Shown here one piece after another: positions 33,001-44,695 of a DNA stretch of 64,000 bases (its first letter is position 1; each line of letters begins with the position of its first letter). Both the position numbers and the translations under genes were made by a program. Below the pieces are notes generated by a model. That model was given only the letters and a program-made list of their open reading frames with translations. It was not told the DNA's origin and searched no databases. Origin of the DNA: Alentia gelatinosa (taxonomy: Eukaryota; Annelida; Polychaeta; Phyllodocida; Polynoidae); NCBI GenBank assembly GCA_950022655.1, contig OX465580.1, positions 44,390,028-44,454,027 on the forward strand, given 5' to 3'.

Positions 33001-36000
33001 ATCCAAGTAAAACTTACCCTGTCAGTTTGAAGCTACATTAATGATTCACGACAGCATGTGTTATGGACCTGTATATATGTGATCTGTGGATACAAAAAGT
33101 CATTCATGGTGTTCAAGAAAGGACGTTTTAATCATCGGAAATGTATTCAAGGTTAGAGTACTGTGCTGGTTCTCTTTTCGATTGCAGGCCAACTTCGTTT
33201 CAGGGCGAGTTGTTCAGTAACCATAAACTACAGGGGTGTCTCCTGTTTAGTTCCCCGACCAAACACTCTACACACACATACACCTGTTACTATGTGGGGG
33301 TGGTCGGGGGTCTTAGGGGAGCAGGGGGTACAGGCAGTCTGACTTTCATTGTCGACTTTGATGTTCAAATAAGGCCGTTGTGGCTATGAGATTCAGGCCA
33401 ATGATCCTTCTTATAATGCGGTCTTAATGTCGGTACTTCCCTTCTGATAGCACGACCATTTATGAATGAAATTTCGATGATCTTGATGACAAGACACTTT
33501 CAGTTGAGTAGTACTATACTGATTGTTATATTATCTAGACTCAAACCCATATGCCATTAATACCAGGAGCAAATGGTATGTTGGTGAATGAGCGTGGGAT
33601 TATAAATAATAAAACAATTAAAAGGTTTAGGTATATTCAGTCTATGGATCATTTTCCGTGACCCACTAGCATCCAGTCAACTTGCCCTTTCTGCAACTGC
33701 CTCCAAATCCAGACCTATCTAGCACCAGTGGGTCTTGAGATATTTCGGTATCCAGTGATTGGTCATGGTCTGCTGGGCATGCCTCTAAACGGGTGATTCC
33801 ATCAGACCGTGCGATATATCCCGATCACGCCTGATTTCAGGTATCGTTAGGTCAGGTTGAATCGTGTGCGAATATCTGGTTGAATTGCAACAGTGGAATA
33901 ACCCCTTTGAGTGATAATAGGGGCTACATACATAGGGATAAGGACATGAGCAGATCGTACAAGATTGGTCCCGATTCATCAAGATGCAGCAAGGTGCTAC
34001 AACACACAGACTGACCTTGCAAGACAAAAAAACATTGTGCTGATAGAATCAGTATTTAAGACCCTTAGGCACTGGCACTCTGCTCATTTCCTTATATCAG
34101 AGCGAAGAGCACACAGATAGTGAAGGGATAATTTTTTGCAGCAAGCTGAAAGTGCATGTGACCACTCGAATATTTCGCTACCGTATATAGATCATGCAAG
34201 TAGCTCTTAAAAGGAGCATACAAGACAACTGCTTGTTTCCGCGGCTGATACTTCAACATATGTTATGATAAACGTGTACTCATATACTAACTTAAGTATA
34301 CTTTTACAAAAATTGTATATGCAATAAATATTATAATAGTGTTGCTTTCCAACTATTGCACATTTTCACTATAATCACATTCATCATGATACACTTCGTT
34401 CGCTTTTTCTGCCTGTTCTTCTTTTTTTGGCATGAAGTACAGTCTATGGCAATAGGAAAATGAGTTACATATGGCTCTGAATAGTACATTAGTATTACTG
34501 AACCATTTTTCTTGAATATATTTGTTTTCCCGTGGTGAAATAAACACTTCTTGATGAAATAAAACATTATGCTACGTTGATGAGATCTATCAATTTATGC
34601 GAGAATCTAAAACAAAATTAATTCCAAGAACCAACGCTGGTAATTGAATCTCCGACCCTCTGGATTTTAGCCAAATGACATTCGGAAGGACACAAACGGG
34701 GGAGGGGGTGGATATACGGGGCATTCATCCAGATGATCGCTGGACAGCAAACTTATTTATCGCCAACCCTTGAAATCATCCAATCATGGACACATTTATG
34801 ACTTAGAATAAGAAAATTTCAATGAATCATCAGTACTGAAATGAAGCCGAAACTGCTGGAAGCAAATTGATTGATCAGTATAGACCTACATAAATGTAAC
34901 AACATCATATGGTGGTGAGTGGATTTTCCTGACATCGATCCTTTAATGCACAACCCACCAGTCTATAGATTTTCCTAGGTGGACATCTGCTGGAGAACGT
35001 AACCCTTGGGACCGCCGCCACAGTAATCACTGTGTTTGAACTGAGTCAGCGAAATGTGCCCGGAGATAAGAATCACAACCTGATGCGCGGTTGGAGGCGG
35101 GTTTGGGGACGAGGGGGAACTCCCTACCTAGACTGGCCCCAGTCCCTGTATTCCTCCACCTACCCCACCTCTCCTCTCCTCGATACAGGGGGCTGTTGAA
35201 TAAACTACGAACGAGCAAAAAGTATCCCAGAATTGTCGTTGGGGCCAGAGTGTTGTATAAAGTAATGTGTTGCAAGCTTAAGATTTTTTGATGATAAAAG
35301 TAATCTAAAGCCTTTACAAGGTTTTGGATACAAATACATTCATTCAGATAATATTTTCTGTCTTGTCATACAACACAGAATGGAAGAAAATCATCCAGGA
35401 TGTCGTTTATCGTTGGAGTTATCGTATCGTTCAGACCAGCACCAGAAACAAACGAATTTTATTCAACAGTCCCCAGATTCCTGGACTTGTCACACTGCAA
35501 CATACTTTATCTTAACTTTCTGAATCATGAGTGTCCATAAACAAAGACTTGAACAAGTCTACTCCCTATCCACATGGTTTGATGGCCAGTACCCTGATGG
35601 ACAGATATCGAGTTGACGATAGGTTTGAAGACACACAATCTTCTTCTCTCCGAACAGAGATTTAGTTACAGTCCTTTGCTCCCTTGTGGTAAGTTGCGAA
35701 TCCGCCTGGAGAATGACCATCTTCATCGCCCCCATAAAATATTACTGGTATAGTGATACCCCGCCGTAATCACTGATCAACCCCATCAACCCTAACTTCC
35801 CACAGACATACACCGATGCTTTCGGGGTTCCGGTCCCAGGGAGCTGGACGACTCAACACCCCTCCCCCCTTTTCTCCCCCATTCTCTCATCACCTTGACT
35901 CGCATCTATTTTCGTCAGGAGAGCGACTCACGAGTTCTTCTCGCGCAGAGTTGCTGACACAATAATTTCCGTAGTAAGTCTATATATTGAATAACATATT

Positions 36001-39000
36001 TGAAGACAAAACATCGAGCAAAATTACCCTGGGAACGATGGGCAATTGATTAGATGACAGTCAAGTTGCGTTGTTCCTAACGATGGTAAATGTGTTTTGC
36101 TCTCATTTTTCTCGCCTTGTACCTTGAACTTGACTTGAACCTCAAACGTAAAAGAAGCTTATTGATGGAGATGGCTCATGACACGGAAGGTGGCATTTAT
36201 AATCTAGCGTTTAGATGCATATTTTAGATGCATATACAAATATCATCGCAGCTTCGTAACAAACTTATCCACACTTCAAAAGAAGCAAACAAGACCAAAA
36301 ACAAAATTATAGCCTCGAACCCCCATAGCTTTCGCACAGAGCCTAGTTCTTACTGGCTTCCGGTACTGAGGTTTGGAGTGCGTGTATCTTCCTTTTTAGC
36401 GGGTTCAATTAAGCTCCCTTACTTGGTGGGTGGGTGCAATGGGTGCATCTATACTTGTTGTTCGGTAGGAGGGTTCCCTAGTTAGCTAGTACATGTAGTA
36501 GGTATAAAGAACATCTGAAGCTGCACTCCTTTGGTACCAGCCAATCACCCCTGCACCAACTAACTACACTCACTCACCGATTCCCAAACAAACAACGCCT
36601 CATTATTCACCTCCATCCGGTCATCACAGGAGTCGCCACCAGTCACCGCTTCCGCCGGCTCCTCCAGGGTCCGCTATTATCGCCAGCCTCATAACCCCTT
36701 GCAATCACATCACCATGCACCAGCGGGGATTCCTCCAGTGCCAGATCTTATCTCATCCACTGGTCACCAGCCTGACATATCCACTGACTGACACTGCCAT
36801 GTCACTGAACCGCCAAGAACCAGCGCGTCACCTGCGGGGATCAGACAAGTCATCCGCAAGGTGGCGAGACAGTTTTATTGCCCTCCCTTGCGCCCTGATG
36901 TTTGTGGTGGTTCAGTTTCAGAGGGTACTTCGGACTACCCACCGGGCTTGGCTCAAAGAAGTCACCGCCTCCGCCCACCCTTTACCGCCCACCACACTTT
37001 TCTCCCCTTCCCCTCCACATCTGACGCCCCGACCACCGCTGAATCAGGCCATAAATGAACAGAAATGACTTTGTCAGCTGCTAACAACGCACGGCTTTTG
37101 TGAGGTGCATTTAGAGCAGCCCCTCCCTCAGTACACCCCTCCCACGCCCAACATATACACACATACAAACAAATACGCAGTTAGCGTATTGACCTCTATA
37201 ACTATTGAACTTGCGAATACAAAATATAAATCCAAAGCCCCAGGCTTTATGTATGTATTTAGTTCAACCCCATAGATCTCGTCCGGACCCAACACTTTAT
37301 TCTATGGGGAAAATGTTTTGTCAGTGTTTATCAAGCGGTAGCCGGGGACGATAGAGAACGAGGTGTACATGTTACAACCCGTTGAACATTCTATCAACAC
37401 CTGTGACCCAAACGATTTATTGGAGGAACTTACATATAAACGTTAGGTAATTTCTAAACTTAACCATATAGGTCGTAGTACGAGCAATTGTTTATCTTTA
37501 ACCATGGGGGAGCACCCACAGCAATACATTTCAAAAAGCTCAGTCCCTGCAATATATTCTTGGGAGCGGAACGTTTAGTTTCTTTCACGGCCGCTTGGGG
37601 CAAAGGGTATTGCCAGTTTCGATCACCCTAGCTTTCTGTTATTATTGCTCGATCGACAAAACGTAAATCGATGTTTGAACTTTCTGTAAATGAATAATAT
37701 GCATAATCAAAGGTAGTTTGATGTGTTTCTAGCAAGATATATCAATAAACTCTGTGGGATAGAAGTTTGAATGTCTGAATCTGCACATTTATGTACTTTT
37801 GAGCAAGTTTTTATTTTGACATTTGTAGCAGCCTGTCATTGCATTTTCGGCAGATTTCTGAAAAAAAAACAAATAAAACAATCATTGCAAAACAAATTGA
37901 TACAAAAAAAACCCACCAAACACCTTCCCCTACTCTTCATCTCCATTCCATTTTTTGTTTGATATCTCTATGTTGGATATCTACTGAGATATTACCAGAG
38001 ACAAACAGTGAATTTAACATTGGTTGCTATGGAGTGAAAAGTTGTTTAACCCTTCGCGCGTACGAGAGTGCACTGCACTGCTTTACCAAAAATAAACTGG
38101 ACAGCTATAAACCTGAGTAGCGCAGTGTTCGTTTTTGCCGCCGGACCTACCCGTTACTACATTGCGTGACGTCATCGCCGCTCCCGAGAATGCTGGCCTC
38201 ATTGATACCAATATGCAAGTGCCTTAATCATTTAACAATTCCCTGCTGCCTCTATATCGTTCTTTGATCAAAACAGGGATGTCAACTGGGGTAATGAAAA
38301 AACAGGAAATATTTTTCTTGTGGAATTTACTACCTCAGGAAGACGGAAAAAAACATGGAAAACTCACCTTTATTGGCCATGGATTTGAGGGTGTGTGGGG
38401 AGGTTAGATCCACTATTTATTGGTCTTAATAATGCGCGATTCTCTCTTTATTTTGCTCAAGGAAAAAATAAGTATTAATTGAATATGAAAACAAGGACTT
38501 CTGTAGAAAAGTGAAAAACTGCCATCTCCGTTACTTTCAACTGTAGAATGTATTTCATAAATGAGAACGATTCAAATATTCATGTTTTACTAATGTCACT
38601 ACGATTATTCAAATATGTTAGACAAAACTGGTAATGTTTTGAACTTAGGATATTATTGGTTAGTCGATGGGTTAATTTCATTTACTAGGCATACTCTTAA
38701 GAAATATATAGCGATATCCTTTTGTTCGCAATTCCCTCATATCGCGGTAACATGCCTTATCATTGGGTCAGATCCGGTATGTAGTTATTGGTACACAATC
38801 CAAACTGCTGCTTCACGTTCTCTCAGTTAAAACGGGGATCAAGGGCCGGACATGTCTGACTATGGTGTGCGTTACGAAAACTACCCTTTAAGTACTTGCG
38901 TGCCAATCTTGTGGCATTAGCATGTTGAAGAAGGCCAGTATCTTGTAGACCAGCCCCACAGATGCGATGCAATCATCGCACACGTTTTATTGCCTTTCGA

Positions 39001-39194
39001 CGCCCCATCGACGGTATTTCATTGCCCTAACTGCGATGGATTCATCGCATGAAAATCCATGGGTATGCACCACAGGTGCGATTTAACCGTTGCACCGCTT
39101 CTGGCGCTACCACTACATTTCATATTTCATATTTGTATCTTGTTTTTATCATTAGATTGATATGATATCAATATTGTGATATCAATATTGTATT
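30097..39194. other. Long non-coding stretch
   Basis: Nine kilobases without a gene I can support. Minor structures: an 18-base direct repeat TTATTATGGTAACCGTAT at 32201-32218 and 32267-32284; a dispersed word AGACTGGC--CAGTCCCTG at 31171 and 35130; a CRE-like TGACGTCA at about 38166; a TTTAACCCTTCGCGCG word at about 38045 resembling a piggyBac-type MITE end. Open frames stay below about 120 codons and show no domain. Confidence 0.4.
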
Positions 39195-39347
39195 TATATA
39201 GAACGTCCTGACCATGCTGTACAAGTCACAGAACGAGATGCTAATTTACAGTTTGTACGGACCGAGGCGTTTACGCCGAGTTCCGTACAAACGGTAAATT
39301 AAAATCGAGTTCTGTGACTTGTACAAGCATGGTTGGACGTTATATAT
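39195..39347. repeat. Foldback hairpin of about 150 bp
   Basis: Left arm TGTACAAGTCACAGAAC (about 39219) pairs with GTTCTGTGACTTGTACA (about 39310), continuing outward to AACGTCC / GGACGTT and inward to TTTGTACGGA / TCCGTACAAA around a GAGGCGTTTACGCC centre. Total arm length is about 70 bp, almost no loop. It is probably a small MITE. Confidence 0.7.
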
Positions 39348-39564
39348 TTACTATATACCCGAAATTAAAAAAAAAAATCTATTTCATTTTTCTTAACAAC
39401 CAAAATTTCAATAAATGTGTATGGGTAGGTAGTCCGTATTTTGGTGTACGGACCACTGGTCCGTACAGTATTTTTACGTCATATGCCGAAACGGTGCGTA
39501 TTTACAGTATATACGGCATGGGTATATAGTAATCGATTGTACAGAAATTCAAACGTTGAATAGT

Positions 39565-39646
39565 TAATTACCCGAGGTACTTACCTAGTACTGAAGGGGA
39601 ATTGAAGTTCCTACGAGCCCCGGGAAACTGAAGTGCCCCCGGGATA
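39565..39646 (+). repeat. Third, diverged DIRS-type terminal fragment
   Basis: TAATTACCCGAGGTACTTAC, then TACTGAAGGGGAATTGAAGT, then TACGAGCCCCGGGAAACTGA and AGTGCCCCCGGG align in order with the arm at 9217-9303. It differs by substitutions throughout and has no inverted partner in the immediate vicinity. Confidence 0.55.
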
Positions 39647-40371
39647 ACATGGATAATAAAACCCATGTAGTTTTCTTCGAACTTTCAAAGAATAAGAATG
39701 TCCAAAGGCAAAAGTAGCTGGATGCTAAGTACGTTCCAATAAATAATCCACTGACTGAATAAAACCCAAACCTTTCTGTACCGCGCGGGTTGGTACTTAA
39801 TAGTTTATGAGGGGTAGCATTCCCATAGAGGGTTGGGTACCCAACAAGCCCGCGTGTCTACCGCTCACGTACGATTAGAATAAACTTGTAACTTTTAAAA
39901 TTGGTGATAAAAGTGGTGAAATCTATGAAACCATCCAGGATTCCGAGCATTGCGCTCCCCTAATAGTGTGCGTGTTGGGGGTGGGGGTGGGGGGGGGGGG
40001 GGGGGGGCTGTCACCAATCTCTCATCTTCCAGAATTACCAATTTTAGAAGGAAGCTTTTTCATTTTCCAGAATTACTATTTTTGGAAGGAAGCTTTTTCT
40101 ATATTCAGTCAGAGCCGATAAAAATCTGCAGGTATGCGCCACCGATGGGCATATATCATGGTTCTTGTTTTCTTGTTAAATACTAAACTTGTAATTTAGG
40201 TTTTGTTACTGTCAACTAAAATACTAGTAGTTTACATCATATTCAGGAGACGACATTCATAAAACAAAGGAGACTGGCACTTAATAAAACATTAGAAATA
40301 TGATACAACCACACTTTATATCTGACTTCTCTTCAAAAGCTGTGCAAAACGTATTTGTTGCCAGCTAACGG
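39647..40371. other. Non-coding stretch with poly-G run
   Basis: Contains a G-rich run (about 39975-40005). Downstream the words CCAGAATTACNATTTT and GGAAGCTTTTTC occur twice (about 40029 and 40070). No gene seen. Confidence 0.45.
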
Positions 40372-40870
40372 TACGCTGAATAGTGAGGCCCTCGCTCGGA
40401 CGAACACGGCCAATCGTGGCCTCCGGTCCACCGAGAGACGTAAGAATCATAACTAGAGTGTGAACGGTGGGTGGGTGTGATTTTTGGAGTGTCGTTTTAT
40501 AGAAGATAAGACTGTTGGAACAAATTCGTTCATTGTACGTATTACCGAGGCTGGTCTGTCTAAACTTTAAAATTAATATTGTACAGCCGCTTGTGGTGTT
40601 CCCGTGTTATCTAAATCACATCTGAAGTAATACTGCATGGGGAAATATTGATACGCAACCCACCAGATTCGGTGGGAATTCTATAGAATGCGATGCAATA
40701 ACTGTACTTTATCTAGATTTAATCTAAACAGGTATTATGAACGTATTACGCTAACACACCTAGTCATCCAATGCTAAACAATACGTTGCCAGGCGTTTGA
40801 TTTGCTGCAGGTATTGCGTAACCGATAAGGTGCGAAACCAGCCTGTGGGAAAAGAAGAGCACCACGGCTA
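40372..40870. repeat. Dispersed repeat, copy 2
   Basis: Collinear with 24235-24800 in the same orientation, substantially diverged. See that entry for the shared words. Confidence 0.6.
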
Positions 40871-43800
40871 TTTAGCCTGGAGTGCGGACTAACCGCGGTT
40901 CAGGCTTCTCTGTGTAAAAACGTAAATGTTACAGCAGTGACCTTGAAGCCGGGACAGGTACCAGTCACAACGTTATTCTGTAGTGGGGGCCGATTCTTTT
41001 TTTTACTGATTCATATTGCATACCCCCCCCCCCCCCACCCCCCGACGTAAATAACTAGCGCTTCCTGTTGCAAAGAACGTGCCAAGATTGAAACACAAAC
41101 GACAATGACTCTGAATTGATTTTGAAATAGCTTATCATTACCACTGAATCCGTCATTACGGTACATAGTATTTATTGTGAGCTGTGCAATTGCAATTTTT
41201 TCTCGACCGACTACAGATTGCAATGATTTGTTCTTTTCCTTTTCCTTTGAGTTTACTCCATATCGCCATAAGAGAAACTAACAATTTGAGTGAAGACATG
41301 ATGTTGTAGATGTGAAGTAAATGGAGTGTACTTAGTTACATCTGATTGTATTCACTGAATGAAATTTTTGGTAAAAAATAAAGAAGAGAATAATAGCCTT
41401 ACAAAAATTAGTTATCACGTTTGAACAACTGCTATGCAGCTATATAAACAAAGTCAGCGTCAGAGGGAATCATTGAACACAAAACTAGACCCGGTTGTAA
41501 TGGTTCGAAAGATGACCATAGGATCTGCTCTGCAGAGGTCATTTATGTACACACCCTAATTTTTGTGTGAATAAAAAAACCCGAAAAACCCCAACAAATA
41601 GCTCGTTTAAAAGATGCGATGGTCACTAGCGACTGGATTGATTCATCCCATACTTTTGATATGGCTTCCGAAGGCAGACTAGTTTCCATGGTTAGAGCCT
41701 ATACTCGAAAACATCTTTCATACATGTTATGCCTGTTGTAAGAGTTGTTCATGAAGAGAAATGGTTTTTGACTTACATATACCATTTTGCACTGAGAGCG
41801 TCAGAATGATGTCTTGGATTCAATATTTGGATGCCATGAGAGCGATTTATTCTATTTTTCACGTAGAAGTAGATTTTGTGTATTTCCTAAATAGCCTTAC
41901 TTTGTTGCGGTAACCAATTACCTTTAATGAGCCTTTAAGGAAAGAAATACATACACAACAAAAGTATATAGGCGTAATAATCTAGTATGTTGTCCTAACA
42001 ACCTTCTAAACCTAGTACAAAGGCATTGCTATACATTCTTCTTCATTACGCTTTATCAGGTCATTAATTAATAAATCTACAACAACTTCTGTTCTCTTTC
42101 AGATACCGGAAAGCTGTTTTCTGATATATAATCGCCTCTCCTACAAATCGATATTTAACAGTTGTAGGACTGGGGGATATATGCTATTGCTATTTAAAGA
42201 ACACGCTCGGAATCTAGAATATTCGGTAAAAGTACGTGTTCCGCGATTTTAGGTAAGGCTGAGTCGGTCTTTACCCCTATGCTATTAATGACCGACGCGT
42301 CGGGAAAGTCCGCTGACGTTATGCATGCTGACAACGACATGATATTTAATGTTTGGTTTAGTCTCTTGTGTATGTAGCATGCAATGATGGGACTTACGTT
42401 GTAGCAACTCTAAAAGTAATATTAGGAAGAAAACGAACCTGAGATAAAACGATACATTACCATGTTCATGAAACCATAGACTATTTATACTCTCACGAGA
42501 ATCCATGACTGTACCTACCTGAGGTCGTGGTCTATAATTCTTCTCATGCCCCTGTACGATAGTCTGGGTCCCCAACAGTTGCCTACCTGAGGGGATGACT
42601 CTGGTGAGAATGATAGGAGTTAACTGGATCTAACCAGAGTTCCACAATTATCACGTGTCAAACGGAAGTGACGTTGGTATTGATCGTCAATATTCACCTC
42701 CAGTTAAGCTTTAAACGCGCCTATTATCGCCCACATTAAACCATCTTTAATTGCATTCTTGTAATCGAACAATACTCGTCGTTATGGTTTTGTACATTCC
42801 AAACAACTATGAAACATAATAATTGATTTCCGGTAGCTTGCTGAAAATGTGGACCTACAAATTATTCTGGCCTATTAAATGTGCCACGACATGATATGAT
42901 ACATGCAAAGTTCAGTGAAATCTATAATCCAATAAAGCAGCTGCTGGTGGGTTCCAAGAGGAAGGTTGGTTGAAATCGATATTTAGATACAGGTGAGGAA
43001 AATTAAAAACTAGGTGTTCAACAATGATTTGTAATCCAGGACTATTCCTAAAACAGGGACATCTATGATAAGATATAATTGTCCTTTAGTGTCTCTTCGA
43101 GAATGATAATCATGTATACCATGAGTCTAATTGAGCCAATTGGATGGTAAACTACCCAAACAAACAATCCATACCCCACCAACCCCCAACAGACTCACAG
43201 TTGTAATCCAGACGTTTTCACACTATTTACCGGATCAACAAGCAGTATGTTCTGAGAGTTTATTGCATCCATTTTATAAAATTTTCTATAGTTTGAGCTG
43301 AAATTCCAACGGTATATGAGAGTTGAGTGGCGATGTCGGGCCACGTCCTGAAGTTTGTTTGACTGGTGGGATCTGGTGGGTTACTCTTCCACCCAAAATG
43401 CCAAGAGATCACTCTTCTAGCAGAGATCCTACCCTTTGCACCCTGCGCCCGCTTACAAGTATCTCTGAACCGACCTGCCTGTTTGAGACAAAATCTGCCC
43501 AATACACCAGATTCTCAAATATCCTAAATTCTTGGCGCTATGGGGAGTATTCTGTGAAAACAGAAATACACGTATTTAATATGGTTTATAATATACACTC
43601 ATTTCTGTTTTTTGTTATGTAAAATCAGATAAACTCTTAAGGATTACTTTCTTCAGTGAAAAGCAGCTCATTTTGCTGCAGGGCCTTGTCAACGTGTCAC
43701 ATCTGCCCACTCGAAGGGACAGTCTAAGGAGTGAGTAAGTAGAGATCCGACGCAAGCGCCTTGCATTGTTTATATAAAATAGTTCCTATACTATCCGTCA

Positions 43801-43929
43801 GGCGGCCGAAAAGCCTTATTCTCCTAAGAAAATACGATTTTCCATATTCTAATCAGTAGCAGTGTGGCGTCTCCAAGAGCTTAGTATTAAGACTCCGTAT
43901 TAGGCGGGTAATAAAGCATGATGTCTGCC
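40871..43929. other. Non-coding stretch
   Basis: A C-rich run lies near 41022-41042. No gene I can support. Confidence 0.45.
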
Positions 43930-44695
43930 TATTCACCAAAATTCCTCCCCACCAATCTACCTAACCTGATCCTTCCCATCCAGTGGTCTGCCCACCCATC
44001 AACATGCCTACTCACCAACCTTTCCCTTCCGCACTCTGCCAGACTAGCAACCTACTAACCCACCAACCTGCCTATTCACCCAATTTCTCTCCCCCAATCT
44101 GCCAGACCAGCAACCTGCCCACCCAGTAGTCTGCCCACTCACTAACTTGCTGACCTACCAACCTGCATACTCAACATAAACCTGGCTATTCAACAACATG
44201 CCCACCTACCAACTTGCAGCCTGTCCACCCACTAACGTGGCCTACCTTCAAGTCTGCCTACCAACCACCTTACCCATCAATTTACCTATCTACACCACCT
44301 GCCTACCAACCAAATCTGCCTACCTACCTGCCCACCCACGAACTTACCCAACATCCAGCTTCTCATCCCCCAACATACCCAGTAAGCCGCCAACTTGTCC
44401 ACCAACTCATCTGCCAACCCAACAATCCTGTCATGTTTTGGTAAATATCAAATAATGGGAAAACAAGGAAAAGAGAGGGAGTGGCACAAAAACTTGGGAC
44501 ATATGCTAAAATCTTGTAAAGGCCTATGTGCCATATGATAAAGTGATGTGGGTAAAATATGGTGTCTTCCCTCCCACAAACCTGCCTGTTTACCAACATT
44601 CCTCCCAGCCAATTAGCTAGACTAGAAACCTGCCCACCCACCAACCTGCATATTCACCAAATTTCCTCTTCCCCTATATGCCAGACCAACAGCCA
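43930..44695. repeat. Degenerate CCCACCAACCTGCC-type tandem repeat
   Basis: The plus strand is strongly C/A/T biased with recurring words CCCACCAACCTGCC, CTGCCTACC and CCAGACCAGCAACCTGCC at irregular spacing of roughly 12-30 bases. It is interrupted by about 130 bases of other sequence at 44445-44570. A decayed minisatellite; open frames rich in Pro, Thr and Tyr here are by-products. Confidence 0.65.

Noticed and set aside
43260..43502. Minus-strand 80-codon ORF ending WPDIATQLSYTVGISAQTI
   Set aside because: Looks protein-like at the C-terminal end but no family is recognised and no adjoining exon can be supported.
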